DNA of 64,000 nt from contig OZ022258.1 of assembly GCA_963978905.1 (NCBI GenBank), positions 27,470,716-27,534,715 on the forward strand, read 5' to 3'. Each line of letters opens with the position of its first letter. Positions within the stretch are counted from its first letter, which is position 1. The stretch is from Trichostrongylus colubriformis. Lineage: Eukaryota; Nematoda; Chromadorea; Rhabditida; Trichostrongylidae. Of the stretch, positions 43,503 to 56,156 are shown piece after piece. The notes under the pieces are model-generated. The model worked only from the letters and a program-made list of their open reading frames with translations, did not search any database and was not told where the DNA came from. A program made the translations under genes and the position numbers.

Positions 43503-44014
43503 CAGTAGCGGTCAAAATTGTATGCGGTTTTGGACCTCAACCATAACTTTGGTCGACGTTTACAAACTCGTTTTTTTAATAATTTGAGGGCAACTGTTAC
43601 TCCATGAAAGGGTATCTCAGCCGAGTAGGATGCAATGTAAAGTTCGAAAAATTATTATTCACTGAAAGCTCTGGGAGTGACCTAAACTTTCAAAAAATTC
43701 AATCGGCCATAAAAAGCTAATAACTCAACGAAACGAGCCGTTGTGCAAAAAACAGAACCCAATGAGGCTGAAACACTGCTACTTGTCAATTGGAACATGG
43801 CAGCTCTTTACAGCAGTGAAGCACGGTGTTGTTCATTTTCAGTGTTATCAGTTGAATAATTTTTCCACCTTCACGCCGCATCCTACTCGGCTGAGGAACT
43901 GTATTCACTGTGTGACAGTTGCCTTCTAAACACAAAAAAATTGAACGTGACATGTAAATGCTGGCCAACGTTATAGTTGAAATAAGAAACCGCATATATT
44001 TCTGACCGCTACTG
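43503..44014. mobile_element. Tc1-like foldback MITE
   Basis: TA-flanked ends CAGTAGCGGTCAAAATTGTA and TCTGACCGCTACTG are inverted. Inner blocks are also inverted, such as CAGCCGAGTAGGATGC against GCATCCTACTCGGCTG. The CAGT start and TA target are typical of Tc1/mariner. No transposase. Confidence 0.85.
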
Positions 44015-46289
44015 TACATATACACACAAACACAACAACCGACACACCCGATTATAATGGTAGGAATCTTCGCTTGAAAATTGGAGGACATATATAAAGC
44101 GTGCACTAGTGGAAAACAAGGTGTGTCAGAATTTTTGCAAGTGCTCAAGACGATATTGGAGAGAGGGAAATCATTTGAAAGCGTGATGTTTCCTTGGTGA
44201 GTCGCAGTGGTTGGGTAGAAACTACAAAAGTAGCGAAACCTGAAGAGAGGGGGGGAGGGATTGTGTGAAGCCCTCCGTTATGGTCGTACTTTTTGAAAAC
44301 GTTCCTCGACGCCAAGCTTGACCCTAATCAGCAGTAAATCAATCATCTCAGGAATCGAACTCAATCACGGGCGATTTGACACATCGGAGCAATCCCCTTA
44401 TACCTGATATGAGTACCTAGAACCGCATTTCAACTTGAGTGTATCTCAGTGACTCAAGCAGAACAATTTATGGATCGACATACAGCCACGATTTTGCAAA
44501 AATCGATGAAACGCACTTTTCCGCTTTGAATATCCCATTCAGTATTAAGACCACTAACTCTTTTAGAAGGACCTATCATGGGAGGTCTCATGGTGGAGGA
44601 GGAGGCGCCAAAAGGACGACGTCGGCTGACCAACTTTTTTCCGTCAATGAAGCCACTCAGTCGTTTCACAAAGAACATAATGCGACGAGGATCCGGGCCT
44701 TAAAGAGTCATCTCCATGTTGCGTCGTGTAAATAGCATCTCAAGAATCTCAGCTACTTTCACCTCTACATTCACCCTCAGGCGATATTCCACTTAACAAA
44801 TTCATTTGTTCTGAGCTGTTTATAGGCTGTCTCTAGTGTTTATAATACATAATTCCTTCCTTTTTTATCGACATGTCAACGAACAATCTCCTCGAAGGAG
44901 CTTATACCTCTTGCTTTTTTGGTTTTCCAGAGTCTCGTAATGTTCACATCTCTATATACGCCTATATTTTGTTGATATCTCTCAAATCCTTGCTCAAAAT
45001 GTCAACGAGGGGACCTAGTACAGGCAAAGTAACTCACGACAATTCGCCGAATTTGTTATCCGGTGCCTTCTACTTGACATTGTAATGCCCCACAAGCTCC
45101 TCAGAAATTATTGCACTTTAATAGCATAATCACACATTACATCATCTTGACCAGATTAACTACTCATTTGTTCGTGCATAGCTCAGTAATTTTATTTCTT
45201 CATAAATCTTTTGTGCAAGGAAAGTGTTATAATCGGTTGAATTCCTAGCTCCCCTGCAGATGCTCTTTTGAACTCGCCGGTTCGAAGGCGCTGGGCGATT
45301 TATAATCGGCCCTAGAGAATAAGTTCATTGATGAGGTAGAACAGGAAAAAAGTGAGACTTATTGATTGTAGTGGTAAACGTAACGGTAACGGCAATTTGA
45401 TGCCAGTACCGGCAGCGACGGCGTCCAAATCGTCTGCTCGCTATAGATCACGACAACACTCATGGTGACGCGTTCCGTTTGTAAAACGCTCGATCCAGTC
45501 TCACCACAGTAGTCTCACTACACTACGCATGATCTCCTTTCTAGAAAGGCTATCGTGTTCTGTGCTTTCTGGGAAGGGGGGGGGGGCAGAGGGGGGGGGT
45601 GAGAGGGGGGAAGGGAGAGGAGACGTGAGAAAGCTTTTTGCAAAGAGCTTCAGCTGATCAATTCGCATCGCCAGTAAATGGAGTGGCCCGCAAATGCGGA
45701 ATGGGCTATCAGCGCGAATTGGCTGACATGTGTGTTGCATACTTTTCTCACATCTTGCCCGGATCTTTCGCCAAACAGTCACAATGACTGGGATCAAAGA
45801 CAGCGAGGAGAGCTTACTTCCGTGAGAGTGCAGGTGCTCGTCACTGTTACATAGCACATAGCACATCAATCATTGAGAGATATTCCCCATGAGATTATTG
45901 CAGGATGTACCACCGTATTTTCTTTTCTTCTCGGCAGGGTGCGTGGAGTCGAGGAATATTCCTGAAAAACACGCCCCGTCCCCTCTGGAAGCGGCCCTCA
46001 TACTACCTCTTTTCATCAACTTCCGGTACTTTTATGGTTTTTCACCCACTCAATGCGATTTATCAAGGGAATTAAAAGAACCTTCTTATCACCTTTCGTC
46101 CCGTTGCTCATCGAGAGTTTTGGGTGCGCCAGCTGGCTCCAGGAGCACGCAGCCTCTCGTGCCCTTCGCGCAGAGTTTTTGAAAAAGTCTAAACATAGGG
46201 TCGGCGGTAGTCCAGGTGTTCGTTTGACGTTTCGAGAGATCCAGTTGGTGGCCGCTCTGGTCCAACGGTCATCTCGATATCGCATGACG
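44015..46289. other. Intergenic sequence with G-rich low complexity
   Basis: No gene recognised. A poly-G and G/A run lies at about 45,575-45,625. A 98-codon frame at 44,439-44,735 has no domain. Confidence 0.4.
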
Positions 46290-46965
46290 TGTCCGGCCCG
46301 GGTGGAGGTCTTAAGTCAGGACTGACATTCTACGAGACCTGCCTCGCACCTTCCCTAATTCCCTCGCACCTCTCTGAATGTGCCAAGGGATGACCTTCCT
46401 AATTGCCTTTGCTAACGTCAAGATCTACAGCACAAGGAACAGAAAGCGTGGAATTAAATTGGTATAAGGAGAGGTTTGCAGAATTAATTAGAATTATTAA
46501 GAATTTATGAAAGAAAGAGAGGCGGAGTTAAAATGAGAAGGGAACAACGAGTCTGAAATGAAAAAGTACCAGTTAGCAACATTGGCCTCTTTCTAGAAGC
46601 CAAATAAAAGGGAACAAGTATGTATTCATGACGAGCGATTCTGGTAGTTTTATGATTTACTGATCACCAAATTCAAAAACGTTCGTGAGAAACAAGATAC
46701 TTTCCATCTTCTTCCAGCTATATTATCAATACTTCTGTAAAACTTCGAAATTCTGCTTTTTCCTGCTATTCCATTTAGCTGATGTTATAAAGATCTTAAT
46801 TATTAGTCACGTAGTTGATTAATCGATGAAAACAGTCAGATCGGCCGATTACGTGGGGTCATCCCTTGGGCGCATTCGGAGAGGTGCGAACTAATTAGGG
46901 AAGGTGCGAGTCAGGAGTCGTGAGAGGTCAACCCTGACCAAAGACCCCCACCCGTCCGGCCCATC
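46290..46965. mobile_element. Foldback element, ~105-bp arms
   Basis: The arm 46,290-46,395 (including TCGCACCTTCCCTAATT) pairs with 46,855-46,965 in inverted orientation. The interior is AT-rich and non-coding. Confidence 0.8.
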
Positions 46966-46971
46966 TAATCC

Positions 46972-47435
46972 TTAATTCCCTGACAAATACGGCGACGTCA
47001 GTGATTTTCGATCGCCGACGTAGTTCGGGTTCCCGTGTGCACTTGCGTGTATTGGTATACTCCAGGCATCGCCTTTCGATGGCGCGTATAACGAGGCCGG
47101 CCGCATGCTCTCCTGCTCATGTAGAGTCCAAGTCTCTGAGGCATATGTCAGGGCAGGAAGGACAGCAAATCGAAGAGGCGGGCGCAAAGCCGGATGTTCT
47201 TCGTCACAACCAGCAAACAGATTGAACGACAGTTGCCGATGTTGTGTAGATCTCCCTTCTTATACTGCAACACAGTCTTGCCGGATTTCCATGAGGTGGG
47301 TATCTTGCATTCCGACAGGAAGCGTGTGAAGCTGCATTCTTCAGATGTCCCAGTCTGGTCCTGTCGGGGTCGGGTACTGTGCCACTCATCACCGAGAAAT
47401 AAGAGAATACGGCGAAGAAAACCAAGTCGGAACAA
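46972..47435 (-). pseudogene. RTE-type LINE fragment, reverse transcriptase
   Basis: Minus-strand frames encode SFTRFLSECKIPTSWKSGKT and YKKGDLHNIGNCRSICLL, the start of an RTE-clade RT, followed in another frame by ALTYASETWTLHEQ from the RT C-terminal region. The active-site middle is absent, so this is an internally deleted relic. It may derive from the same family as 14,525-15,520. Confidence 0.8.
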
Positions 47436-48297
47436 GATAAGAAAAACAAGAACCTAACAAAGGAATCTGACAAATTTCAGCATTCGTTCAGAAATGGAGG
47501 CTTTACCGATCATGGGTCATATCATGAAAAAACAGAGGATAAATAGAAATTATGGATGAAGTAGATAAAGATGAGGTTTTATCCAGGCTGGGCAAATAAT
47601 AGATAGGTCAATAAAACATACATAGTAGATATGGGCAAAAGTCATACAAGCAGTACAAAGTGAGAAAAACAGAGGAGGGGATAAGAACTGCATTTTCGAT
47701 ACTGCATTTTCACAAGTAACAATTCCAAGACAACCACGGAAGTAGTCTACCTCTTACCTCGATGGACTGTTGATGAAAACCTCACGTCTTCTACAACGAA
47801 GCTGGCCGATGTTATTCGCCCTCCTGTTGAATCGCTGGCACTATTGCAGGTGTAATGAGTATTCCTACATTCACCGATTAGTCGAAGAGCGCGCTATCCA
47901 TCCAAGGAATACGTCATGGATGAATGCTCAAGAATCTATGTGATGAAAACGAAGAATCAGCTAATATATCTTATTGCGATCGCGAGCACTAAATTGTCTT
48001 TTATACACAATGGATCACTATTATTTCCAAAAAATCATGGTAAGATCTCGACACTTCGTCGAAAAGGAAGCTCCTTTATAACTTTGAAACGTTGTATAAA
48101 CAAAGTGGTCGTTGGATGCGGCAGACTGGTAGGCTCCCCACTGAGAAGTCGCTCTGAAATATTGGATTCGGAGGAAGTTACGCTCATTCGAATTGAGGCA
48201 CATTAAAATTCTTCCAAATTATCCTTGTCTGCATTTTCATATAGAGAAGTGCAAAGCTATAAGAGAAAATGAGCGAGCAGTATCGAGTATTTATTAA

Positions 48298-48826
48298 CCC
48301 ATAACGGACGGTGCGCCACGTGGTCACGCAACCCATAACGGACGGCGGCGTTTTTGCGCCGTTTTTATCAAATCTTTCATCAATTTTTATCAATTGAGTC
48401 ATTTTTGTGACCTTTTTGTGCAGTTGCTACTGATAAAAAGGTCATTACTGTGTAGTGGTATCGCCTCATGCTGTTATACGCGCTGCTTTCTCTACCTATT
48501 ACTGCAAAAAAGTTATGCATTTTGATTAGTAAGATGAGCGTGAGGTTTTTCAGATGGGAAACGGAGCCAACGGATTCTAATGGATTGTTGATTGTAACTA
48601 AAAACAATTGTTGTCATTTGTTTATACAACTAGAAAGGATTGCATTTGAAGTTACTCGCATAATGTTTGTTGAAAATTTGCGCTGCACCGGTCCTGGAAA
48701 TATATGTTATTCTTCAATACTTGTAGTGTATGCGTGTATAATTGGCTATTTGGAAATATTACAAAACTAGAAGAAAAATAATTTTAAATGTCGGGAGTAA
48801 CCATGTGGCGCACCGTCCGTTATGGG
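48298..48826. mobile_element. piggyBac-like MITE with TTAA target duplication
   Basis: The element is flanked by TTAA (48,294-48,297 and 48,827-48,830). Its inverted ends CCCATAACGGACGGTGCGCC match with one difference over about 27 bp. A third, direct copy of CCCATAACGGACGG lies inside the left end at about 48,330. TTAA targets and CCC/GGG ends are hallmarks of piggyBac elements. A 100-codon frame inside (48,468-48,770) has no recognised domain. Confidence 0.85.
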
Positions 48827-48873
48827 TTAACAGTCCACAGTACTCTGGAAAATGAGTTTCAGTAAAGTTACTA

Positions 48874-49408
48874 TTAGGTTGTCCGGAAAGTTTTCGGACT
48901 AAATGCATGGTAGGATTCAAAACAACATATCTTCGTCACCCGATGTTGTGAGCGAGCCTAACTTAAGGGATTTGTGTTTCTTGTCCGGTATTTGTACCTG
49001 TCAGCAGCATGTGCGTCATATCGTCTCCTGTTCCCAGTAGTGCCTTCGCAATGGATGACAAGAATATGCTCTACCGACCAGTTGCGCTTCCTCAATACGG
49101 CTCCGGCCGATCCGCGAACGAGGCCCATCGCTTTCTGCAGGAAACAATGAAAGGGCAAGCCCTCTGTTGCTCGACGTGCTTCTACTGGTCCCACAAGTTC
49201 GATAACGGTGACGAATCGCTCAAGAATTCTCGACCACAAACATAGAACAATGGCTCGTGCTCGCTACCTGTGGAGCTCGACCTAACCTTTCTGTACGCTA
49301 ACTTCAGACCTTACGAATACTCCAAAATCCACGGTACACGATGTCAATAAAGTTGCTAACTACACAATGTTCCCCGACGTCAGTCCGAAAACTTTCCGGA
49401 CAACCTAA
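48874..49408 (+). mobile_element. Mariner element, internally deleted
   Basis: Ends TTAGGTTGTCCGGAAAGTTT and AAACTTTCCGGACAACCTAA are perfect inverted repeats with flanking TA. The + frame at about 49,009-49,245 encodes SANEAHRFLQETMKGQALCC and FYWSHKFDNGDESL, similar to the helix-turn-helix N-terminal domain of mariner transposases. The catalytic domain is missing. Confidence 0.88.
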
Positions 49409-50413
49409 TAGTATTTCAAGATGTTCTGATTTACCACAGAAAGGTACCGCACTGCAATCGCAATCGAGCGCGCTATTTGGCTTCTATGTAAAATCTAGCT
49501 CCTTCACCCTTCTTCTCTTTGTCTTCTAACCTATTGCACTACTCGATGACATTTATCCTCATCTTTTATGAGTATCGACCTCGCACCGCACCATAAGTTA
49601 TGCGCGTTTAAATCCAGAAGCTTTTACCTTTGTTCGCAGCCTGCAACTCCAAGAAGACCCAATTGAGCCCGTCCTCTGACTCTGTTTATATTTTGCGTTG
49701 TCCATATGCCTTCTATCTCCGACATCGTCGCAAGCACTTATCTCAAAAAAGACCTCACATAGATTAAATATTGGCTTCGGATTCAAACCCAGCTAATCAG
49801 TCTTCTATTTTAGGTCAACAATTCTGAACCCTCATCTTGAGCAATACCACTGCTCACTATCTACTTGTACAATTACGATCCCCCTCTTCTCAGCGGACCG
49901 AATACGACACAATATGGCACCCTCCACAGTAATCAGATAAGTCAACCTGCCCGATAGGGAAAACAGATGCTTGGATAATATTCAGACTGCATCTTTTTAA
50001 CACCGCCACGGTAAACCATTACGGCGCAGCACCTGCTCGAATACACTCCGACATTGCCCATTGTGCTCGGTCAACCAATGAGGGAGCTCAAGTGGTGCGG
50101 TCGGGTGGATTCGAGCAAGCGAATCGCCGTGATGGGTCACCGTGACAGTGCGAAGCAGGTGCAACCTAAATGGTTATGCAAGGATCTACTCCCCGAGAAA
50201 GCGAGACGACCAATCTGGTTATCGTGAAGTGTGCCTTTGAGCGAAGATTGAAGTTCATACTATTTTCGGATTTGGACCCAGCAGTCACTTATGTCACATC
50301 TCACCTTTATCCTTTAGACCCTCAGCCCAAGAAATAGTATTGATCACTACCTATTACTACGATTGCGACCCTCCCCCTCTCCGCGTGTCAATTACGACCC
50401 CTTCACCCCTTCC

Positions 50414-50643
50414 GGGTGTATATAGCTAGAACAGAAACGCCGCGTGGCCGTGTTCGGCACGCGACGAGATGTTGCGAGCTATGCGCTCCGTATTGGATGG
50501 GTCTTGAAGCGATGACGGTGCTCTACGCCTCATTCTAGGCGTAATCGCTTCAGGACTCAACAAATACGGCGCGCATAGCTCGCGCCATCCCGCCGCGTGC
50601 CGAACACGGGCACGCGTCGTTTCTGTCCTAGTGATATACACCC
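50414..50643. mobile_element. Foldback MITE, ~90-100 bp arms
   Basis: Left GGGTGTATATAGCTAGAACA and right TGTCCTAGTGATATACACCC are ends of long inverted arms that include GCCGTGTTCGGCACGCG. The loop is small. A C-rich run follows at 50,649-50,664. Confidence 0.85.
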
Positions 50644-50811
50644 CACCCCTCCCCCCCCCCCCCTCTTTCGAAGATTTCTCGACTAAAGCTTGACATTGGT
50701 CTCAGGAAAGATCGAAGCACAGCTCCGTACGCTCTCGTGTGTTCGCTGTCACATTTTATCTATTATGCACGAACATCATATGATCGAATAGGTAATTGAC
50801 GAATTCTTCAG

Positions 50812-51044
50812 GGATACGCTGCACGCGAATTCCTTATCGATGAAGAGGCACACCTTATGTTTGCGAAAAATGCTCCTACAATTTATGCATTGTGCTTGCC
50901 TCGAATGTATTTAGTTTCTGTAGCGATCATCTACTGCCCCTTTCTTTTCAGTTCCGGTTTACTAGTGCGCCACGTAATCAGGTTCCCCGACGAATCAAAA
51001 AAAGCTGTATACGGCCCAAGTTTTGCTGAAGAATGGACTCAAAG
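50812..51044 (+). CDS. Possible two-exon fragment of an unidentified gene
   Basis: After an ATTCTTCAG acceptor, 50,812-50,906 encodes GYAAREFLIDEEAHLMFAKN and APTIYALCLPR. A 45-bp intron with a CTTTTCAG end follows, and 50,952-51,044 continues in the right phase with SGLLVRHVIRFPDESKKAVY and GPSFAEEWTQR before a GTGGTT donor. Composition is coding-like and phases agree, but I recognise no family, no other exons, and no start or stop. It could be a gene fragment or part of a neighbouring gene. Confidence 0.4.
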
Positions 51045-51369
51045 GTGGTTTCACAGTTTCTAAGGAAGATGTATCGAGTGCTGTTTACGACTTCCTTCTG
51101 TCCCATCTATTCTCGAATCTTGCATTTTATTCTGAAACATGGTTTCACGGAGCAATCCACGTTCGACCCTGTGAAAAATGCTAGTGAGTAACATAGGTCG
51201 CTCTGATACATTGTTGTGGTATCTTCAGCTCAAAGGAGAGAAGCAAACGTGCCAGAGGTCAATTGAACAGAAGGATGCCACCCATTTAACAGTGTTTGGG
51301 GTAATGTGGGTGATAGACACCCTAAAAGGAGTCATTTAGTGAAAAACTACGGGTCTGAAAGGCCTATGC

Positions 51370-51990
51370 ATGGCGAAATCTCCCGCGGAAGGCGCCCCCT
51401 TGAGCTGTAGTGGAGACGGCCTCATCAGGGCAAGCCACCTTTGTTCAGGGAAGCCCGCCTCCTAGCGACGAGCTCCTCATGTTTGGCTGGCGTGGAAGGG
51501 GCCAAGGCAATGCGGCCGAGTGGAGCGATCGCGGCGCGCTTTCGTTAACAGAGCGTCGCAGGCCCTTTTCTAATCAGCCGATTACCTTTTCCTGTGTTTT
51601 TGATTTTTGCCGCTTACCCGTAGAGTTCACTAATTTTTCTTTTCTACTCTTCTTTTATTTTCAATTAATACTCACTTATTGTCTTTGCTCGTCTGCAGTC
51701 AACGATAGGATGCCTTTTATGTTTTTGCATTGTTTCCATGCTGTTTTTGCGCATTGATTACCTGGATACATGCCAATGGCAGAGTCGTCCGGGCCACCCG
51801 CCTGTTGACGGAATGGTCATCCACGTCGTGAATCAGTGGTGGGAAAGGGGTTCTATTTTTGAGTTTTTGGTCATTTACTTTCCTTTTCGTTCACCGTCCT
51901 ATTACTGATAATCTCGCTCGTCATATTCGCCACTTCTGTCGCACTTCGTACGATTTTTCCCTAACAATGCCTTGAAGGTGTCCTCACCAT
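51370..51990 (-). mobile_element. Dispersed non-autonomous repeat, copy 3 of 4
   Basis: It is collinear with 8,405-8,850 (AAGCCACCTTTGTTC..., CGTCCGGGCCACCCGCC, TTTCCCTAACAATGCCTT), with an insertion of about 150 bp near 51,590-51,740. Confidence 0.6.
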
Positions 51991-53635
51991 ATGATTGGAG
52001 TTGTGAGCGTGTACAGTTGCTATATTACCTTTTTCCCCTCTTCTCTTTCTTATGAGAGACGCTGCTGACGATGAGATAGGAACGGCTTTCTCCCTCTATA
52101 ATATTTCTTACGAACAAGGTGGGTGGCTTCGGTCATTTCTTTCGGCTCGTTTCCATCGTACCGAGAGTTACAATTTTGGTCATATGTGTTCAGGGCTCTT
52201 TAGGTGGCTAGATGACCACTTGACAACTGGCTACGGTTTCTATGCAACAAACAGTGAAACGCTTCGCGGGATATAATAAAGAGACTCAGAATAACAAAGG
52301 AGGTGAGCTATGTTTGAGGAATTTTCCACAACTCTCCACTAGATGCATTATATAAACAAACACGAAAAGAACGGAAAATATGTTTGTTCCTAGGTAGCAA
52401 TCGAAAAACCGGAAAAATCGTTTAAATTTCCGCCCAGAAACATTTGAACATCATCGGCGGGAAAATCGCTCGAATTCACATCGAGAAACATTTGAACAGC
52501 CGTCGGCAGACAGTGACCAGTTCCAGTTTTTGCGCCCGAAGCTGATTTGCTTCAAGCTTTGCGTCTCTAACTAAGTGGCCGTCCCCTCTTTGCTCCTATG
52601 CTGAGCTCCCAAGGATGCTCACACTCGGACGCTTCTCCCGATCGTGCGTTACCTTAAGGATCTCTACCTTACTAGGGAGGGATCAGAGGTCGAAGTGGCT
52701 GTTTACAGTGGGATACATATTGTCCGACGTATCCGCATTTGCTTTGATGAACAATTCAGTTTTCGGCCGCCTCTTAACAACCATTCTTACACTGCGGCCG
52801 AGCTGAAGCTTCTCCACACTGAGAACCGAACCAATTCACCTTCAACACCTAATGTGGTGAGATCTAGCAAAAGTCTCTATAACTACAACATTTCCATTGG
52901 AATGTAGTACATCCAGTTGAGCTATAACGGTGTACTGCGCGATTAACACGCTAGAAATATGAAATGTGAAAAAGTCGATACTGACCGACCGATATAGCAG
53001 AAGTCCACTCCACTTCGGGCTTTCATGAGCGCAGTACTAAGCATTAGCTATATGGGACACCATCCCCACAAACATCACTGTTCGGACTTCCACGTAATTT
53101 AGCGATCGAAGCATTGTGTTGCTACTGATATTGCAGTACGAAGCATATCCACTTCCTGAGTATCTAGTGCTTGAGCTAATGAAATAGATAACCCATACAT
53201 TAACCACTGCATATCGCACCGTTGAAAAAAGCCAACACTTTTCAGGGGTGCAGATATGTTCAGATGAGATACATTTTGTTTGTTAACCAACTTATCGTTC
53301 ATATTCGTACTACGATGATCGTGCAGCAAGTGTGAGCAGTGTAGTAGGTAATGTCTCACTCAACTGCAATCGCCTATTAGCCTTCATTAGCTTGTATCAG
53401 TTCTGGTTCCAGTCACCCACTGCTCGTATCATTGCATGTAGTGCTTATAACTGACAGCGTTATACTGTCACCACAAAGAGTTGACGACTTTGGTGACCTT
53501 GCCTTCCAACGCTCCTTATCAGGCAATGTCAGAGCTGTTATCCAATCTCCTATATAGCACGCAAAATACAGCATCCCACCTTTGCTGCTATCACGTGGTT
53601 TATTTGCTTCGGTGCTACCGAATGCATAGCACTGT
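51991..53635. other. Intergenic sequence, nothing recognised
   Basis: Short frames at 52,052-52,276 and 52,644-52,907 have no domains. Two diverged direct copies containing GAAACATTTGAACA lie at about 52,430-52,510. Confidence 0.4.
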
Positions 53636-53925
53636 TAGAATTAAACCAAAAAAAAACAGGGAACACGATCAATGTCGAATATTCAACAGGTTGAATTTCG
53701 GCCGGAGTGATTTCAAACATATAAACCACCCGTTTCAACAAAAAAGTTCAACTCGTAGCTTCTGAAAAATTTTCCTAGTTGTTCTATAAGGAACTGGGTG
53801 GTTTATACACCAAAAATCACTCCGAAATCTGCCATTAAAATGAACACAAATAAAAACAATCCTGATATTTACAAATAAACCTAGTGTATTACGAGTAATA
53901 CGCTTTAATCAAACTAGACAACCGA
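53636..53925. repeat. Palindromic dispersed repeat, copy A
   Basis: It matches 55,130-55,425 in direct orientation (ATTCAACAG.TTGAATT, CATATAAACCACCC, CCTAGTGTATTACGA). Each copy is itself a weak inverted repeat centred on the GTGGTTTATAC stretch. Confidence 0.7.
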
Positions 53926-54479
53926 AATGGAAAAACACAAGCTATTGAAATTCATATATGTAGAACATGACTCACCTCAAAAACTTCACTTTCGTGCTTT
54001 TGTCATGAACTCCCTGTTCATATGTCATTGCCTGTTTGCCCGCCTCCTCGCGTCGTATAAAACGGCTCTGTGTGCATCCAGGGGATTCGAGAGAGAACAC
54101 ATTGCTCTCACGGTCAGATGGTCATCGATGCTCCGACAGTGCGAACCGTGGTATGACGGTGGGGAAGAAATGCAAGTATCACAATTAGGTCAAATGTCAA
54201 TGGCTCCCTCATTCTATAATAGTGTCAACTTGGAGTTTTCATGTCTATATATTAAGCATGGCAGATTCTGGTGCTGATATATGTATAGGCACATGTTGGT
54301 TAACCCTATTGTTACAAGTGAACGTCAAAACAATATCTGGGAGTGATGCCCCGGATTACTTTCCAGATGATGACGGTTCGAGTAGAAGCGAGAATATCCC
54401 TACTCAATATGAAACGCTTCGTCTGTCTGCATGTCCATCCGTCCCTCCGTCCCTCCGTCCGTCCGTCAAGAAATTAGGG

Positions 54480-54910
54480 TATTAAATGAAAATGGACCTG
54501 TGGAGATAGGGACAAGTGTGATATGGGCAGGACATGTTACAATAAGTAAAGAGCATACATGGACTATGTTAAGCCTCGCCCACGATGGGCGGGGCGATCT
54601 GGAATGTTCCGTTTTCAGACCGAAAATTGTTAATTGGATTCGATTGTGCTTCAAACGTGGGGAGAAGATGGATTTATACCACCAATAAGTTTCTGAAGGT
54701 TTAAAAAGAGTTCCGAGCACAGTGAGAGGAGCACTTGTGGTAGTGGTGAGTGTGGACGTGACATTAAAACTATTAGTGGAGATAGGGACAACTTCGGGAG
54801 GGGTAAAGTATGAGACAAGAAGTAAGAAGCACCCATGCACCGAGTTGAGCTCCTCGCACTTGTGGTAGTGGTGAGTGTGGACGTGACATTAAAAACCATT
54901 AGTGGAGGCA
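54480..54910 (-). repeat. Dispersed repeat, inverted relative to 12,100-12,640
   Basis: It contains a near-exact direct duplication of about 45 bp (GTGGTAGTGGTGAGTGTGGA onward) at about 54,735 and 54,851. A CCGT-rich microsatellite lies just before it at 54,432-54,470. Confidence 0.7.
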
Positions 54911-55129
54911 TAGTGCGCATCGAAATACTCTGTTGTCAAGAGAAAGAGCAATTTTGATCGGCCTACTGAAGCGCATTACGTTTAGCGCATATAGTGTGCG
55001 CCAGCCAACTGGTCAACTATAAAGCGACATAAGTGATAGGAAACAAAGTAACAAGATAATTCAGCAATGCCTAGTACGGCGTAAATGGAAGTGAGTCGAG
55101 CATACCATTTTAAAAATCAATTCATCAAA

Positions 55130-55425
55130 AAAAAAACATGGAACACTATCAGTATCGAAGATTCAACAGACTGAATTCCGGCCGAAGTGATTTCGAATGT
55201 ATAAACCACCCTATTCAACATAAATTCCAACTCGTGGCAGCTGGCAAACTTTTCCAGTTATTCTGTAAGGGATTGGTGGTTTATACGTCAAAAATCACCC
55301 CGAAACCTGCCAATAATAGTTAGACACAACTCAAAAATTTCTTATATGAAACATAAGCCTAGTGTATTACGAATAACACGCCTTATCAGATAATACAACC
55401 AAAACGGAAAAACACAAGCTACCGA
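55130..55425. repeat. Palindromic dispersed repeat, copy B
   Basis: Second copy of the 53,636-53,925 repeat. No coding content. Confidence 0.7.
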
Positions 55426-55777
55426 AATTCATTTGGACCAGCTACCGAAATTCATTTGAAACAAGACTTGGACCCCGAAAACTTTCATGCCTTCCATCCC
55501 ATACCAAAGCGGATCTTCAAGAAGTCTCGATTGCTGAAAGCTTCCCTTTTAAAAAATGACTATGGCGGATTAGATCAGCCTTTGCTCCGTCGATCACAGC
55601 CACTCAGCCGACTGCGGCACCACAAGGACGTGATGAGGAACCTGGGCTCGCCCTTCATGACGAATTGTCACACATACACATCCTCCCATTAGGCTTTCAT
55701 TCACAGAGAGACTTACCAACTCCTGATTAATCTCGCTACTCCTTCCAATGCCTTCATTATTAGGCAGGAGCACTCAC

Positions 55778-56156
55778 TGGTAGCAGCATGTGTGAGTCTG
55801 ATTTATTTTAATATTAAGGAGCGTATTAGATGTTCTGACCATAGAAGCATTCCAGATGAGGAACGGCGGTAACAACGAACAGGAAAAACTCTGGGAGCGA
55901 CGGCAAGGAGGAGTACCGAGGGCGGGGAGTCGAGGACCCGAGGTTGAGACGGACGGCCGAATCCACCCAGGAAGCTCTGCCACTGGTTCACCGCCACCGA
56001 ACGCTGCACCTACCTGTTCGGATCTCTGCTTCATGTATCACTTGTCCACTGTAGTGTATCGCTTGCCCCCACTGTGTCGACTATATACTCCTAGTCATAA
56101 ATAAATCTGTACACACTATTCGGTGCTGACCCAGCACTCACTGGTAGCAGCGAGTG
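55778..56156 (+). repeat. Duplicated LTR-end/primer-site unit of element 2
   Basis: AGCACTCAC followed by TGGTAGCAGC and then TGTGAGTCTGATTTATT occurs twice, with TGG at 55,778 and 56,142, 364 bp apart. The second has the full TGGTAGCAGCGAGTG seen in element 1. This suggests two tandem copies of an LTR end plus primer site. Confidence 0.65.

Noticed and set aside
45250..45310. tRNA-like GGTTCGAA stretch
   Set aside because: No cloverleaf could be built around it.
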